A stretch of DNA of 64,000 nt from Clostridia bacterium (GTDB taxonomy: Bacteria; Bacillota; Clostridia; Christensenellales; Aristaeellaceae): the NCBI GenBank assembly GCA_017534885.1, contig JAFXVR010000020.1, positions 100,018 through 164,017 on the forward strand, in the 5' to 3' direction. The translations under genes and the position numbers were made by a program. Positions 31,977-40,271 of the stretch are shown here, piece by piece. The stretch's first letter is position 1. Each line of letters starts with the position of its first letter. Below the pieces are notes generated by a model. It had not been told where the DNA came from. It was given only the letters and a program-made list of their open reading frames with translations, and did no database searches.

Positions 31977-32696
31977 TTACCCCTTCTCCCGCTGCCTTTT
32001 TTCGGCCAGGAGGGCGCGGTGCAGGCGGTAGCGGTCGGCAGTCTTGCCGAAGCGTTTTTCCACCTCGTCGTGGATGTGCTGCATCCTCTCGTCCAGGGCG
32101 GCGATGTCTGTGGCGGTCTGCAGGAGCTCGTCAGCGATGTCCTGGGGAATGGTCTCGGGGGTTTTGTAGCTCAGGGAGTGCTCCAGGGAGGCCCAGAAGT
32201 CCATGGCGATGGTGCGGATCTGGATTTCCACCGGCACGGCCACCCGACCCTCCGCCAGGTACACGGGCACCTCCACCACCAGGTGCAGGCTGCGGTAGCC
32301 GTTATCCTTGGGCTCCCGGATGTAGTCCCGCACCTTGACGATGTGGATGTCGTCCTGGCGCTGCAGCAGCTCGTAGATGGTGTAAATGTCCTGGATATAG
32401 GAGCAGATGACACGGACGCCCGCGATGTCCTGCAGGTTGCTCACCGCCGAGGGGATGCTGATCTCCAGGTGGTTGCGCTCCAGCTTGTCCATCATGGAGC
32501 GGATGGTCTTCATGCGGCTCTGCATGCTGTGGATGGGATTGCGGCTGTGCTGCGCCTGAAACTCGTCGTCCAGCGCCTCCAGCTTGGCCTGCACCAGCCG
32601 GATGGCCGCCTGGTAGCGGCACTGCAGATCAAAGAACTGATCCACCATCTCCTGGAACTGACTGGTCATCAGGCTGATTTCGTCTTTCTCTGACAT
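31977..32696 (-). CDS. Small alarmone synthetase (RelA/SpoT-domain GTP pyrophosphokinase)
   Basis: 239 residues. Makes (p)ppGpp from GTP/GDP and ATP; single-domain enzyme without the hydrolase or regulatory domains of Rel. Synthetase motifs are DIAGVRVICSYIQDIYTI, VRDYIREPKDNGYRSLHL (G-loop/RSH region), PVEIQIRTIAMDFWASLEH. Flanking helices fit the YjbM (SAS1) type, which forms tetramers. The ATG at 32696 lies 5 bases after AAGGAGG. It follows the sensor kinase gene on the same strand (52 bases apart), so stress signalling may be transcribed with the two-component system. Confidence 0.93.
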   Translation of the reverse strand: MSEKDEISLMTSQFQEMVDQFFDLQCRYQAAIRLVQAKLEALDDEFQAQHSRNPIHSMQSRMKTIRSMMDKLERNHLEISIPSAVSNLQDIAGVRVICSYIQDIYTIYELLQRQDDIHIVKVRDYIREPKDNGYRSLHLVVEVPVYLAEGRVAVPVEIQIRTIAMDFWASLEHSLSYKTPETIPQDIADELLQTATDIAALDERMQHIHDEVEKRFGKTADRYRLHRALLAEKRQREKG

Positions 32697-32748
32697 AGGC
32701 ACCTCCTTGGGTCGATGGGCCGGGGCTGCATGGCGGAATCCCGCCGGT

Positions 32749-34068
32749 TCAAGCCGGCAGGGTCACCGTGAAGGCAGACCCCTCCCCGGGCTGGGACTGC
32801 ACCTCAATGCGCCCGCCCAGAATATCCAAAATGCGCCGCACCAGGCTGAGGCCCAGCCCCACACCCCCGGCGGAGCGGGAGCGGTCGGCCTGGTAAAAGG
32901 CGTCGAATATGCGTTTCACGGTCTCCTCGTCCATGCCGATGCCCTGGTCGGCCACCGTCACCTGCACTTCCCCGCCGCTGACCTGCGACCGGATGGTGAT
33001 GGTGCCGCCCTCGGGGGAAAACTTGACCGCGTTGTCGATCAGATTGGTCCAGACCTGGGCCAGCAGCTCGCTGTCGGAATGGATGACCATGCTGTCCAGC
33101 TCCATCTCCCAGCCGATGTTCCGGGCCGACCACACCGGCTCCATGCGCAGTACGGCCTGGCGCAGCTGCTCGTCCAGGCGGAAGTCGCTGGTCTCGGCGG
33201 AAGCCGCCTGTTTTTCCAGGGCACTCAGGCGCAGGAGGGTCTCGGACAGGCGGGAGAGGCGCACGCTCTCGGCGGAGAGCGCCGTGAGGAATTCCCGCCG
33301 CTGGCTCTCCGTGATTCCCTCCATGCGCAGCAGTTCTGTATAGCCCTTGATGGTGGCAATGGGGTTTTTGAACTCGTGGGACACGTTGGAGATGAAGTCC
33401 TTCTGCAGCCAGGCGTTGCGGTCCAGGGCCTCGGTCATGCGGTTGAAGGAGGCCATCAGCTCGCCCACCTCGCCGTCCTCATTCTCGTTGAGCTTCACGC
33501 TGAAGTCGCCCTCCGCCACCCGCCGCGTGGCCGCGGTCAGCACCGTGATGGGCCGGGAGACCCGGACGCTCACCAGCAGCATGGCCATCAGGAAGACCGC
33601 CACAAAGCTCAGGGAGCCGGACAGCACCCGCCAGAATACCGCCGGGATCAGGCTGTAGCTGCCGGAGGGCTCGATCATCACCACATCCTCGCCCAGCACC
33701 GCGTAGGTCACCGGCAGATTGCCCGGGGCGGTGAAGGTGGAGACCTCGCGGCTCCTGAGCAGGCTCAGCTCATCCGCGCTCAGCTGCTGCAGGGCTTTCT
33801 CCGGGATGTGCGTCACCCGGAAGCCCATGCCGGCGGCGGTCTCGGCGATCTCATCCACCGTCAGGCTGCCCTTGGCGTTCAGCCGCACCATCATCTGCGC
33901 TAAGGTCTGTTCCTCCCGGCTCTTTTCGGTCTGCACGTCCGCCTGGCTGAAGAGGAAGGCCAAGGTCAGGGAGGCCGTGCCAGCCAGCAGGGAGGCGGCC
34001 AGAAGCATCACCGTGATCCGCGCCCGGAAGGAATAGGGCGTGCGCCACTGAAAGCCGCGCCCCTTCAC
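32749..34068 (-). CDS. Sensor histidine kinase (OmpR-system partner)
   Basis: 439 residues from GTG at 34068. Two membrane segments (about residues 20-40 and 145-168) enclose an extracytoplasmic sensor of about 100 residues. A HAMP linker (SRPITVLTAATRRVAEGDF) leads to the HisKA box with FISNVSHEFKNPIATIKG (phospho-acceptor His) and the ATPase domain: N-box NLIDNAVKFSPEGG, G1 DQGIGM, G2 GVGLGLSLVRRIL. The GTG overlaps the TGA of the response-regulator gene (GTGA), with GGAGAAA upstream, so translation is coupled. The signal is unknown. Confidence 0.95.
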   Translation of the reverse strand: MKGRGFQWRTPYSFRARITVMLLAASLLAGTASLTLAFLFSQADVQTEKSREEQTLAQMMVRLNAKGSLTVDEIAETAAGMGFRVTHIPEKALQQLSADELSLLRSREVSTFTAPGNLPVTYAVLGEDVVMIEPSGSYSLIPAVFWRVLSGSLSFVAVFLMAMLLVSVRVSRPITVLTAATRRVAEGDFSVKLNENEDGEVGELMASFNRMTEALDRNAWLQKDFISNVSHEFKNPIATIKGYTELLRMEGITESQRREFLTALSAESVRLSRLSETLLRLSALEKQAASAETSDFRLDEQLRQAVLRMEPVWSARNIGWEMELDSMVIHSDSELLAQVWTNLIDNAVKFSPEGGTITIRSQVSGGEVQVTVADQGIGMDEETVKRIFDAFYQADRSRSAGGVGLGLSLVRRILDILGGRIEVQSQPGEGSAFTVTLPA

Positions 34069-34739
34069 AGCCGTTTCTCCGCTTTGTAGCCCAGGCCGCG
34101 CACCGTCACAATCGCGAAGTCCGGGAAGGCCTCGCACTTCTCGCGCAGGCGCTTGATGTGCACGTCCACCGTGCGCTCATCGCTCTGGCTGTCCACGCCC
34201 CAGATGTCGTCCATGAGCTGGCGGCGGGTGAAGATCTGCCGGGGAGAGCCCAGCAGCTTGAAGAGCAGCAGAAATTCCTTCATGGGCAGCTCCAGCTCGG
34301 TCTCGCCCCGGGTCACGGTCAGCCGGTCATAGTCCAGCACTGTCTCCCCCACCGTCAGCCGGTGGCTGGTTATGGCCTGGGCCCGGCGCAGGAGGGCCGA
34401 CACGTGCAGCAGGAGCTCGCTGAGATCCACCGGCTTGGTCAGGTAGTCGTCCGCGCCGGCGGAAAAGCCCACCCGCTTGTCCTCCAGGGAGCTGCGGGCC
34501 GTCACCATGATGATGGGCATCAGCGGGTAATCCCGCCGCACCTCCCGGGTCAGCTCCCAGCCGTCCATCACCGGCATCATCACATCCACGATCATCAGGT
34601 CGGGCAGGGCGTGATTCAGCTGCTCCAGCGCTTCCTCCCCGTTCCGGGCCTGGATCGCCTCATAGCCGTTCAGGCTCAGAAAGCTGCTCATCATTTTCAG
34701 CAGCGGCAGATCGTCCTCAACCACCATGATTTTGAACAT
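34065..34739 (-). CDS. OmpR/PhoB-family response regulator
   Basis: 224 residues. Receiver domain with acidic pocket VVEDD and phospho-acceptor Asp in IVDVMMPVMDG (about residue 52), Thr in MVTARS and Lys in YLTKP. The C-terminal winged helix has ELPMKEFLLLFKLLGSP and ERTVDVHIKRLREK, then TVRGLGYKAE. Start at 34739 because GGAGGT precedes it and the receiver begins at once. Divergent from galT, with 106 bases between the two start codons. Confidence 0.96.
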   Translation of the reverse strand: MFKIMVVEDDLPLLKMMSSFLSLNGYEAIQARNGEEALEQLNHALPDLMIVDVMMPVMDGWELTREVRRDYPLMPIIMVTARSSLEDKRVGFSAGADDYLTKPVDLSELLLHVSALLRRAQAITSHRLTVGETVLDYDRLTVTRGETELELPMKEFLLLFKLLGSPRQIFTRRQLMDDIWGVDSQSDERTVDVHIKRLREKCEAFPDFAIVTVRGLGYKAEKRL

Positions 34740-34779
34740 TTTTTGACCTCCGGAGAGCCTGAACCCGGCGCGGCGCTGA

Positions 34780-34808
34780 TTGACATCCGCGTGATTCGCC
34801 TCTATAAT
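34780..34808 (+). promoter_or_regulatory. galT promoter
   Basis: Consensus TTGACA (34780-34785) and TATAAT (34803-34808) with a 17-bp spacer, 37 bases before the galT start codon. Confidence 0.9.
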
Positions 34809-34845
34809 GGACCTGTCCCGTTGACACGGAAAAGGAGATGAATGC

Positions 34846-36390
34846 ATGAACAACGCAGCCCTGGCCACCTGTGAAATCGAGCGCCTGCTGAGCTTTGCCC
34901 AGCGGAAGGGCCTGACCGAGGCGGAGGATCGACCCTATTACCGCAACCTCCTGCTGGACGCCCTGCGCATGGACGCCCCGGCTGACCTGGCAAAGCTCCC
35001 GGAGGACTATGCCGGGGACACGGCCACACCCCTGCTGAACACCCTCTGCGCCATCGCGGCGGAGCGCGGGCTCATTGAGGACAGCCTGACCGCGAAGGAG
35101 CTCTTTTCCGCCCGGCTGATGGGCCTGCTGACCCCCTCGCCTGTCAGGATACGCGAGCTCTTTGAAGCCCATATGAACAGCGGCGGCCCCGAGGCGGCTA
35201 CGGACTGGTTCTATGACCTCTGCCGCGCCTGCGATTACATCCGCGTGGACGCCATCGCCCAGAACATCCGCTATTTCTCGCCCTCCCCGGTGGGTGAGCT
35301 GGAAATCACCATCAACCTGTCCAAACCCGAGAAAGATCCCCGGGAGATCGCCAAACTCCGCAGCGCGCCCAGCGTGGGCTATCCCAGGTGCATGCTCTGC
35401 GTGGAGAACCCGGGCTATGCCGGCAGGGCCAATTTCCCGGCGCGGCAGAACCACCGCGTCATCCCGCTGAATCTCGCGGGCCGTCGCTGGTATCTGCAGT
35501 ATTCTCCCTATGCCTATTACGATGAGCACTGCATCGTCTTCAACCATGAACATGTGCCCATGCGCATCGACAGGGGCACCTTTGAGCGCCTCTTCAGCTT
35601 TGTGGACCAGTTCCCCCACTATATGCTGGGCAGCAACGCCGACCTGCCCATCGTGGGCGGATCGATCCTGAACCACGATCATTTCCAGGGCGGGCGCTAT
35701 CACTTCCCCATGGACAAGGCGGGGACGCGGTGCGCGCTGAAGACGCCCGCTGAGGGCGTGGAGGCTGAAATCGCCGACTGGCCCATGTCCGCCCTGCGCC
35801 TTCGGGGTACCGATCCCCGGGCGCTGACCGATGAGGCTGTGCGCATCCTGGATGCCTGGCGCAGCTGGTCCGACCCGGCCCGGGACATCCTCGCTGAGAG
35901 CGACGGCACGCCCCACAACACCATCACGCCCATTCTGCGCATGCAGCCCGACGGCCGCTATTGTCTGACACTGGTGCTGCGCAACAACCGCACCACGGCG
36001 GAGCATCCCCTGGGCCTCTTCCATCCCCACGCGGAGCTGCACCACATCAAGCGGGAGAATATCGGCCTGATCGAGGTCATGGGCCTGTTCATTCTGCCCG
36101 GGCGGCTGAAGACCGAGCTGCAGCTGCTGGCTGGTTACCTGACCGGGGAGCGCCCCCTGACGGAGCCCGCCGCGGACGCGCCTGAGGCCAAGCACTTCCC
36201 CTGGATTCAGGACATCGTGGCCCGCCGGGGGCTCTGCGCGGACAGCGAGGCCGCCGGGCAGGTGCTCCGGGAGGAGCTGGCCGCCGTCTGCGCGCAGGTG
36301 CTCAGGGATTCCGGTGTCTACAAGCAGACCGGGGACGGCCTCCGGGGCTTCCTGGACTTCCTGGCCCCCCTGGGCTATCGCCCCGCCTGA
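34846..36390 (+). CDS. galT: UDP-glucose--hexose-1-phosphate uridylyltransferase (type 2)
   Basis: 514 residues, the size of the Gram-positive GalT type 2 family. Exchanges UMP between UDP-glucose and galactose-1-phosphate in the Leloir pathway. Visible family segments are YSPYAYYDEHCIVFNHEHVP and ILNHDHFQGGRYHFPM, which holds the active-site His-X-His. AAGGAGATG precedes the ATG. No galK or galE is adjacent. The gene converges exactly on msrC: the two stop codons are adjacent. Confidence 0.95.
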   Translation: MNNAALATCEIERLLSFAQRKGLTEAEDRPYYRNLLLDALRMDAPADLAKLPEDYAGDTATPLLNTLCAIAAERGLIEDSLTAKELFSARLMGLLTPSPVRIRELFEAHMNSGGPEAATDWFYDLCRACDYIRVDAIAQNIRYFSPSPVGELEITINLSKPEKDPREIAKLRSAPSVGYPRCMLCVENPGYAGRANFPARQNHRVIPLNLAGRRWYLQYSPYAYYDEHCIVFNHEHVPMRIDRGTFERLFSFVDQFPHYMLGSNADLPIVGGSILNHDHFQGGRYHFPMDKAGTRCALKTPAEGVEAEIADWPMSALRLRGTDPRALTDEAVRILDAWRSWSDPARDILAESDGTPHNTITPILRMQPDGRYCLTLVLRNNRTTAEHPLGLFHPHAELHHIKRENIGLIEVMGLFILPGRLKTELQLLAGYLTGERPLTEPAADAPEAKHFPWIQDIVARRGLCADSEAAGQVLREELAAVCAQVLRDSGVYKQTGDGLRGFLDFLAPLGYRPA

Positions 36391-36858
36391 TCAGATCAGG
36401 CCCCTGTCCCAGTCCGCCTCGGTCATCAGAATCGCACACAGCTCTTCCAGCCCCAGTCTGTCCGCCTCGCTGAAGCGGTTCAGGCTGGGGCTGTCGATGT
36501 CCATGACCCCCACCAGCCTGTCCCCCGCCCGCAGCGGCAGCACGATCTCCGAGCGGGAGGCGCTGTCGCAGGCGATGTGCCCCGGGAACTGATGCACATC
36601 CGGCACCACCTGGATTTCCCCCGTGCGGACACAGGTGCCGCAGACGCCCCGCCCCACCCGGATCTCCGTGCAGGCGGGCTTGCCCTGAAAGGGGCCAAGG
36701 CAGAGCGTGTCCCCGCTGAGCAGGTAGAAGCCCGCCCAGTTGAGATCCTCGAGGCTCTGCCAGAGCAGGGCGGCGCAGTTGGCCATGGCGCTGAGAGGAC
36801 GCCTGGAGCCCTCCAGGAGGGAGGACAGCTGGCTGCACACAAGGGAATAATCGGTCAT
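36391..36858 (-). CDS. msrC: Free methionine-(R)-sulfoxide reductase (GAF domain)
   Basis: 155 residues, one GAF domain. Reduces free methionine-R-sulfoxide with thioredoxin. The fRMsr signature is present: VGRGVCGTC (resolving-cysteine region) and PGHIACDSASRSEIVLPL with the catalytic cysteine in IACD. The second cysteine of GTC stands where many homologues have Ala. Start at 36858 with GGAGGG upstream. Probably co-transcribed from the hemolysin III gene 10 bases upstream. A plausible oxidative-damage repair enzyme for an anaerobe. Confidence 0.92.
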   Translation of the reverse strand: MTDYSLVCSQLSSLLEGSRRPLSAMANCAALLWQSLEDLNWAGFYLLSGDTLCLGPFQGKPACTEIRVGRGVCGTCVRTGEIQVVPDVHQFPGHIACDSASRSEIVLPLRAGDRLVGVMDIDSPSLNRFSEADRLGLEELCAILMTEADWDRGLI

Positions 36859-36868
36859 AAGCCCTCCG

Positions 36869-37549
36869 TCAGAGCACATAGAGATAAATCGAGAGGAAGT
36901 GCAGCACGGTGCCCGCCAGCACAAAGAAGTGGAAGATAGAGTGGAAGTACTTTTTGCGGCTGCCGATGCCGTAGAGGATCGCGCCGATGGTGTACACCAC
37001 CCCGCCCCAGATCAGCAGCCTCATGCCCGGGGCCGGGATCGCCTCAGTCATGGGCCCGTAGGCCAGCACCACCATCCAGCCCATCAGCAGATAGCAGGCC
37101 ACCGAGATTTTGGCGAAGCGCCGCAGGCTCACCGCGTTCAGGGTGATGCCCAGCACCGTCACGCCCCAGATCACCCCGAAAATCACCCAGGCCAGCAGGC
37201 TGTTGACCGGGCGGATGGCCACCAGGGTGTAGGGGGTATAGGTGCCCGCGATGAGCAGGAAGATGGTGCAGTGGTCCATCACCCGGAAGACGCGCTTGGC
37301 CCGGTTGACCTTCAGCGCGTGGTACAGGCAGCTCATCACGTACAAAAGGATGATGGTGAAGCCAAACACGCAGCTGGAGACGATCTTCCAGGCGTCCCCC
37401 TGGGCGGCGCTCTTCACCACACAAAGCACCAGTCCCGCCACGCCCAAAAGCCCGCCGACGCCGTGGCTGATGGCGCTGATCAGCTCCTCGCCCAGGCTGT
37501 AGGTCGGGATGGCGATGCGGTGCTCGCGGTTTTCCTGATCTGATATCAT
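36869..37549 (-). CDS. Hemolysin III/PAQR-family membrane protein
   Basis: 226 residues with seven predicted membrane segments. Conserved histidines of the family are in SAISHGVGG, CLYHALK and KYFHSIFHFFVLAGTVLHF, and DHCTIFLLIAGTYTP is a family hallmark. These residues are thought to bind a metal in the related adiponectin-receptor group. The bacterial role is not settled (membrane homeostasis has been proposed). AGGAG precedes the ATG at 37549. It lies 66 bases after lexA on the same strand and could be transcribed with it. Confidence 0.93.
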   Translation of the reverse strand: MISDQENREHRIAIPTYSLGEELISAISHGVGGLLGVAGLVLCVVKSAAQGDAWKIVSSCVFGFTIILLYVMSCLYHALKVNRAKRVFRVMDHCTIFLLIAGTYTPYTLVAIRPVNSLLAWVIFGVIWGVTVLGITLNAVSLRRFAKISVACYLLMGWMVVLAYGPMTEAIPAPGMRLLIWGGVVYTIGAILYGIGSRKKYFHSIFHFFVLAGTVLHFLSIYLYVL

Positions 37550-37615
37550 GGCAGCTCCTGCCTTTGCGCTTGATTCCCCGCCGGAGAGGCAGGGCAGTCT
37601 GGCCGCATTTGGCCC

Positions 37616-38233
37616 TCAGTGAACGTGCCTGTACAGGGAGACCACCTTGCCCAGGATGGTCACATCCGGCACAATGATGGGCTCCATGGCGCTGTTCTCC
37701 GGCTGAAGGCGGAAGTGGCCGTTCTCCTTGTAGAAGCGCTTCACCGTGGCGCTGTCGTCAATCATCGCCACCACGATCTCGCCGTTGTTGGCGGTCTGCT
37801 GGCGGCGCACCACAATGTGATCCCCGTCTAAAATGCCCGCCTCCACCATGCTGTCGCCGTGAACGTTCAGCACAAAATGCTCGCCCTCCCCGATCAGGGA
37901 TTCCGGCAGGCTGACGTACTCCTCCAGCTGCTCCTCGGCCAGGATGGGCTGGCCGGCGGTGACCTCGCCCACCACAGGCACGGCGGTGGTGCCCGCGGCC
38001 CGGGTGAAGCTCGGATCGCCCGTGATTTCCATCGCCCGCGGCTTCAGCGCGCTGCGGTGCAGCAGACCCTTCCGCTCCAGCCGCTGCAGGTGTCCGTGCA
38101 CAGTGGAGGTGGACTTCAGTCCCACCGCGCTGGCGATTTCCCGCACCGAGGGCGGATACCCCTTTTCCTGCACTTCCTGCTTGATAAAGGACAGGATCCT
38201 GTCCTGCATATTGCCTCTTGGCCGCTGTGCCAT
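37616..38233 (-). CDS. lexA: LexA SOS repressor
   Basis: 205 residues. Winged-helix DNA-binding domain ([37 protein letters not shown]) followed by the self-cleaving S24 peptidase domain: cleavage site VGEVTAGQP (between Ala and Gly), catalytic Ser in GDSMVEAGI and Lys in [11 protein letters not shown] chose the ATG at 38233 (GGGAAG upstream). A GTG at 38266 has a better ribosome site, but it would sit almost at the predicted transcription start. The SOS box overlapping its -35 shows autoregulation. Confidence 0.95.
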   Translation of the reverse strand: MAQRPRGNMQDRILSFIKQEVQEKGYPPSVREIASAVGLKSTSTVHGHLQRLERKGLLHRSALKPRAMEITGDPSFTRAAGTTAVPVVGEVTAGQPILAEEQLEEYVSLPESLIGEGEHFVLNVHGDSMVEAGILDGDHIVVRRQQTANNGEIVVAMIDDSATVKRFYKENGHFRLQPENSAMEPIIVPDVTILGKVVSLYRHVH

Positions 38234-38278
38234 ACGCTCACTTCCCTGTTCTGCGGCTTGCCGCACTTTTCCTCCTCT

Positions 38279-38317
38279 ATCATACCACATTTCGCCCAAA
38301 AGTCAAACGTATGTTCG
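38279..38317 (-). promoter_or_regulatory. lexA promoter with overlapping SOS (LexA) box
   Basis: On the minus strand TTGACT (38301-38306) and TATGAT (38279-38284) are 16 bp apart, with TGG before the -10. CGAACATACGTTTG (38304-38317) overlaps the -35. It matches the Bacillus-type SOS box CGAAC-N4-GTTCG at 9 of 10 defined bases. Confidence 0.88.
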
Positions 38318-38357
38318 TTTTTGTTCTGCCGCCCGGACGTCTGAAGAGCCGCAGAAC

Positions 38358-38380
38358 AAAAAAGCCTCTGACGGGAGGCT
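38358..38380 (-). terminator. Intrinsic terminator of rnz
   Basis: Read on the minus strand, AGCCTC pairs with GAGGCT around CCGTCA and is followed by TTTTT. It begins within the stop codon of rnz and separates that gene from lexA. Confidence 0.75.
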
Positions 38381-39309
38381 CATTCCTCGTCAAAGGCCAG
38401 TTCGATGCTCATGCCGTCCTCCCCGATCACCGCGCCGGGATAGAGGGCGGCGGCGTTGGGCAGGAAGTCAGCGGGGTCTTCCATCATCTGGGAGAAATGG
38501 GTCAGCCAGAGGCGGCGGACTTCCGCGTCCCGGGCGGTGCGTCCGGCCTCCGCGAAGGTCATGTGGCCGTTGGCGCGGGCGGTCTCCGCCAGGGCGCTGT
38601 CGCCGTAGGTGCCCTCGCAGATAAAGAGATCGGCTCCCCGGGCCCGGTCGGTCAGCGCCCGACAGGGCACCGTGTCCCCCGAGAAGACCACGCTCAGGCC
38701 GCGCCGTCTCGGCCCCAGCACTTCCTCCGGCTGAATCAGGCGTCCTTCCCACTCCACTTGTTCCCCGTGCTGGAGACGCCGCCACAGGGGGCGCGGGAGG
38801 CCCAGCTTTTCGGCGGCCTCCGGCAGAAAGCGCCCCGGCCTTCCCAGGTCAAAGCGGTAGCCCTGGCTGGGCACCCGGTGCTCGGTGGGAAAGGTAGTCA
38901 GCAGGGCTTCGGCGGGCCAGGAGGGGTGCAGCTCGCACAGGCGGAGGCCGCCGCCGGGCATGGACATCAGCTTCACCGGGTAGGGCACCCAGTTCACCAG
39001 CTGCATGACGGGCGCCAGCTCCCGCTGAATCTCCCCCGGGCCGGTGAGGGTCAGCGGCGCCGTGCGGCCCAGGGTGCCCATGGTCTGCAGCAGGCCGGGC
39101 AAGCCAAAGATGTGGTCGCCGTGATAGTGGGTCAGGGCGATCACATCCGCGCTCATCAGGTTGACATGCCAGCGCCGCGCCGCCGTCTGGGTTCCCTCGC
39201 CGCAGTCCAGCAGCAGCGTCCGCCCCTGGCAGACGAGGGCCGCAGCCGTCGTCCCCCGCTCCGGCGTGGGCATCAGCGCCGCCGTGCCCAGCAGTGTCAC
39301 TTGAACCAT
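38380..39309 (-). CDS. rnz: Ribonuclease Z (tRNA 3' endonuclease)
   Basis: 309 residues, the short bacterial form. Removes 3' trailers from tRNA precursors. Metallo-beta-lactamase motif II is THYHGDHIFGLPG; later ligands are VVFSGDTVPC and LTHFSQMM, and the segment between about 150 and 200 matches the exosite-bearing insertion region. AAAAGGAG precedes the ATG at 39309. The tRNA-Lys in this window encodes its CCA, so such a tRNA may be matured by exonucleases, while CCA-less tRNAs elsewhere would need this enzyme. The gene follows the dipeptidase gene by 28 bases. Confidence 0.93.
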   Translation of the reverse strand: MVQVTLLGTAALMPTPERGTTAAALVCQGRTLLLDCGEGTQTAARRWHVNLMSADVIALTHYHGDHIFGLPGLLQTMGTLGRTAPLTLTGPGEIQRELAPVMQLVNWVPYPVKLMSMPGGGLRLCELHPSWPAEALLTTFPTEHRVPSQGYRFDLGRPGRFLPEAAEKLGLPRPLWRRLQHGEQVEWEGRLIQPEEVLGPRRRGLSVVFSGDTVPCRALTDRARGADLFICEGTYGDSALAETARANGHMTFAEAGRTARDAEVRRLWLTHFSQMMEDPADFLPNAAALYPGAVIGEDGMSIELAFDEE

Positions 39310-39337
39310 GGTTCTCCTTTTCAGTGGAGGGTGTCCC

Positions 39338-40243
39338 TCAGCTGATCCTTGCGAAATAGTCCAGCAGGTTCTGCCCGGCGATGCCCGCGATGGCCTCCTC
39401 GGAGTAGCCGCGGCGGCGCAGGGCGTTCAGCAGGTTGTCCAGCTCGGAGGCGTCCCGCAGGTCGGCGGGGGTGGTCTCGATGCCGTCGAAATCCGAGCCG
39501 AAGCCCACGATGCCCGCTCCGCCCATCTGGCAGATGCGGTCGATGTGTTCGGCCACGGTGTCCGCGTCCGCCTTCCCGTCGTCCGAGAGGAAGAAGGGAT
39601 AGAAGTTGACGCCCACATAGCCGCCCTCCCGGATCAGCAGGCGCAGCTGCTCGTCCGTCAGATTGCGGGCATGGGAGCAAAGCGCCTTGCAGCAGGAGTG
39701 GGAGGCCATGGGCGGCTTGTCCGTGCGGGCAAAGATGTCAAAGAAGCCGGCCTCGTTGAGGTGAGAGGTGTCCACCGCGATGCCCACGCGCTGCATCTCC
39801 CGCACCGCTTCGATGCCGTAGGGCTTCAGCCCCCGGCTGCCGCCGCCCTTGGCCGGATAGCCGATGGCGTTCTCGTGGTTCCAGGTCAGGGCGGCCATGC
39901 GCACGCCCTTTTCCCGCCAGGCGGACACGGTTTCCAGTCCGCCCTCAAAAACTTCGCCGCCCTCCACGCTCAGCATAAAGCAGAGGCCGCCCTGTTTGGC
40001 CTCCGCGGGATCGTCCACCCGGCGCAGTCCGGCGGCCTCCAGCACAGGCACCTGGCTCATTTCGGCGGCCACAATGCCCGCCACATCCCCCGCGTTGCCC
40101 TTGGGGCCGGTCCAGAGGGCTGTGGTCTGCAGGCAGACGCCGCCCTGAGCCAGTCTTTCCGGGCTGGCCATGACCTCGTTCAGGGCTTTGTGTTCCACGC
40201 CCAAGGCAAAGAGGGTGTCACAGTGGGTATCGGCGATGAACAT
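39338..40243 (-). CDS. Membrane dipeptidase (peptidase M19)
   Basis: 301 residues. Renal-dipeptidase-type zinc enzyme; no signal peptide, so cytoplasmic here. The N-terminal ligand motif is ADTHCDTLF, the bridging Glu lies in MLSVEGGEVF, then GIAVDTSHLNEAGFFDI, ASHSCCKALCSHARNLTDEQ and FGSDFDGIE. The family hydrolyses a range of dipeptides, including L-D forms. GGGAGG precedes the ATG at 40243. It stands between the antiporter and RNase Z genes with short gaps (28 bases each), consistent with one transcript. Confidence 0.95.
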   Translation of the reverse strand: MFIADTHCDTLFALGVEHKALNEVMASPERLAQGGVCLQTTALWTGPKGNAGDVAGIVAAEMSQVPVLEAAGLRRVDDPAEAKQGGLCFMLSVEGGEVFEGGLETVSAWREKGVRMAALTWNHENAIGYPAKGGGSRGLKPYGIEAVREMQRVGIAVDTSHLNEAGFFDIFARTDKPPMASHSCCKALCSHARNLTDEQLRLLIREGGYVGVNFYPFFLSDDGKADADTVAEHIDRICQMGGAGIVGFGSDFDGIETTPADLRDASELDNLLNALRRRGYSEEAIAGIAGQNLLDYFARIS

Positions 40244-40271
40244 GGCTGAATCCTCCCGGTTGTCAATGGTG

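Noticed and set aside
38233..38266. GTG at 38266 as the lexA start
   Set aside because: It has a good ribosome site, but that site would lie at about the predicted transcription start, leaving almost no leader. Kept as an alternative.
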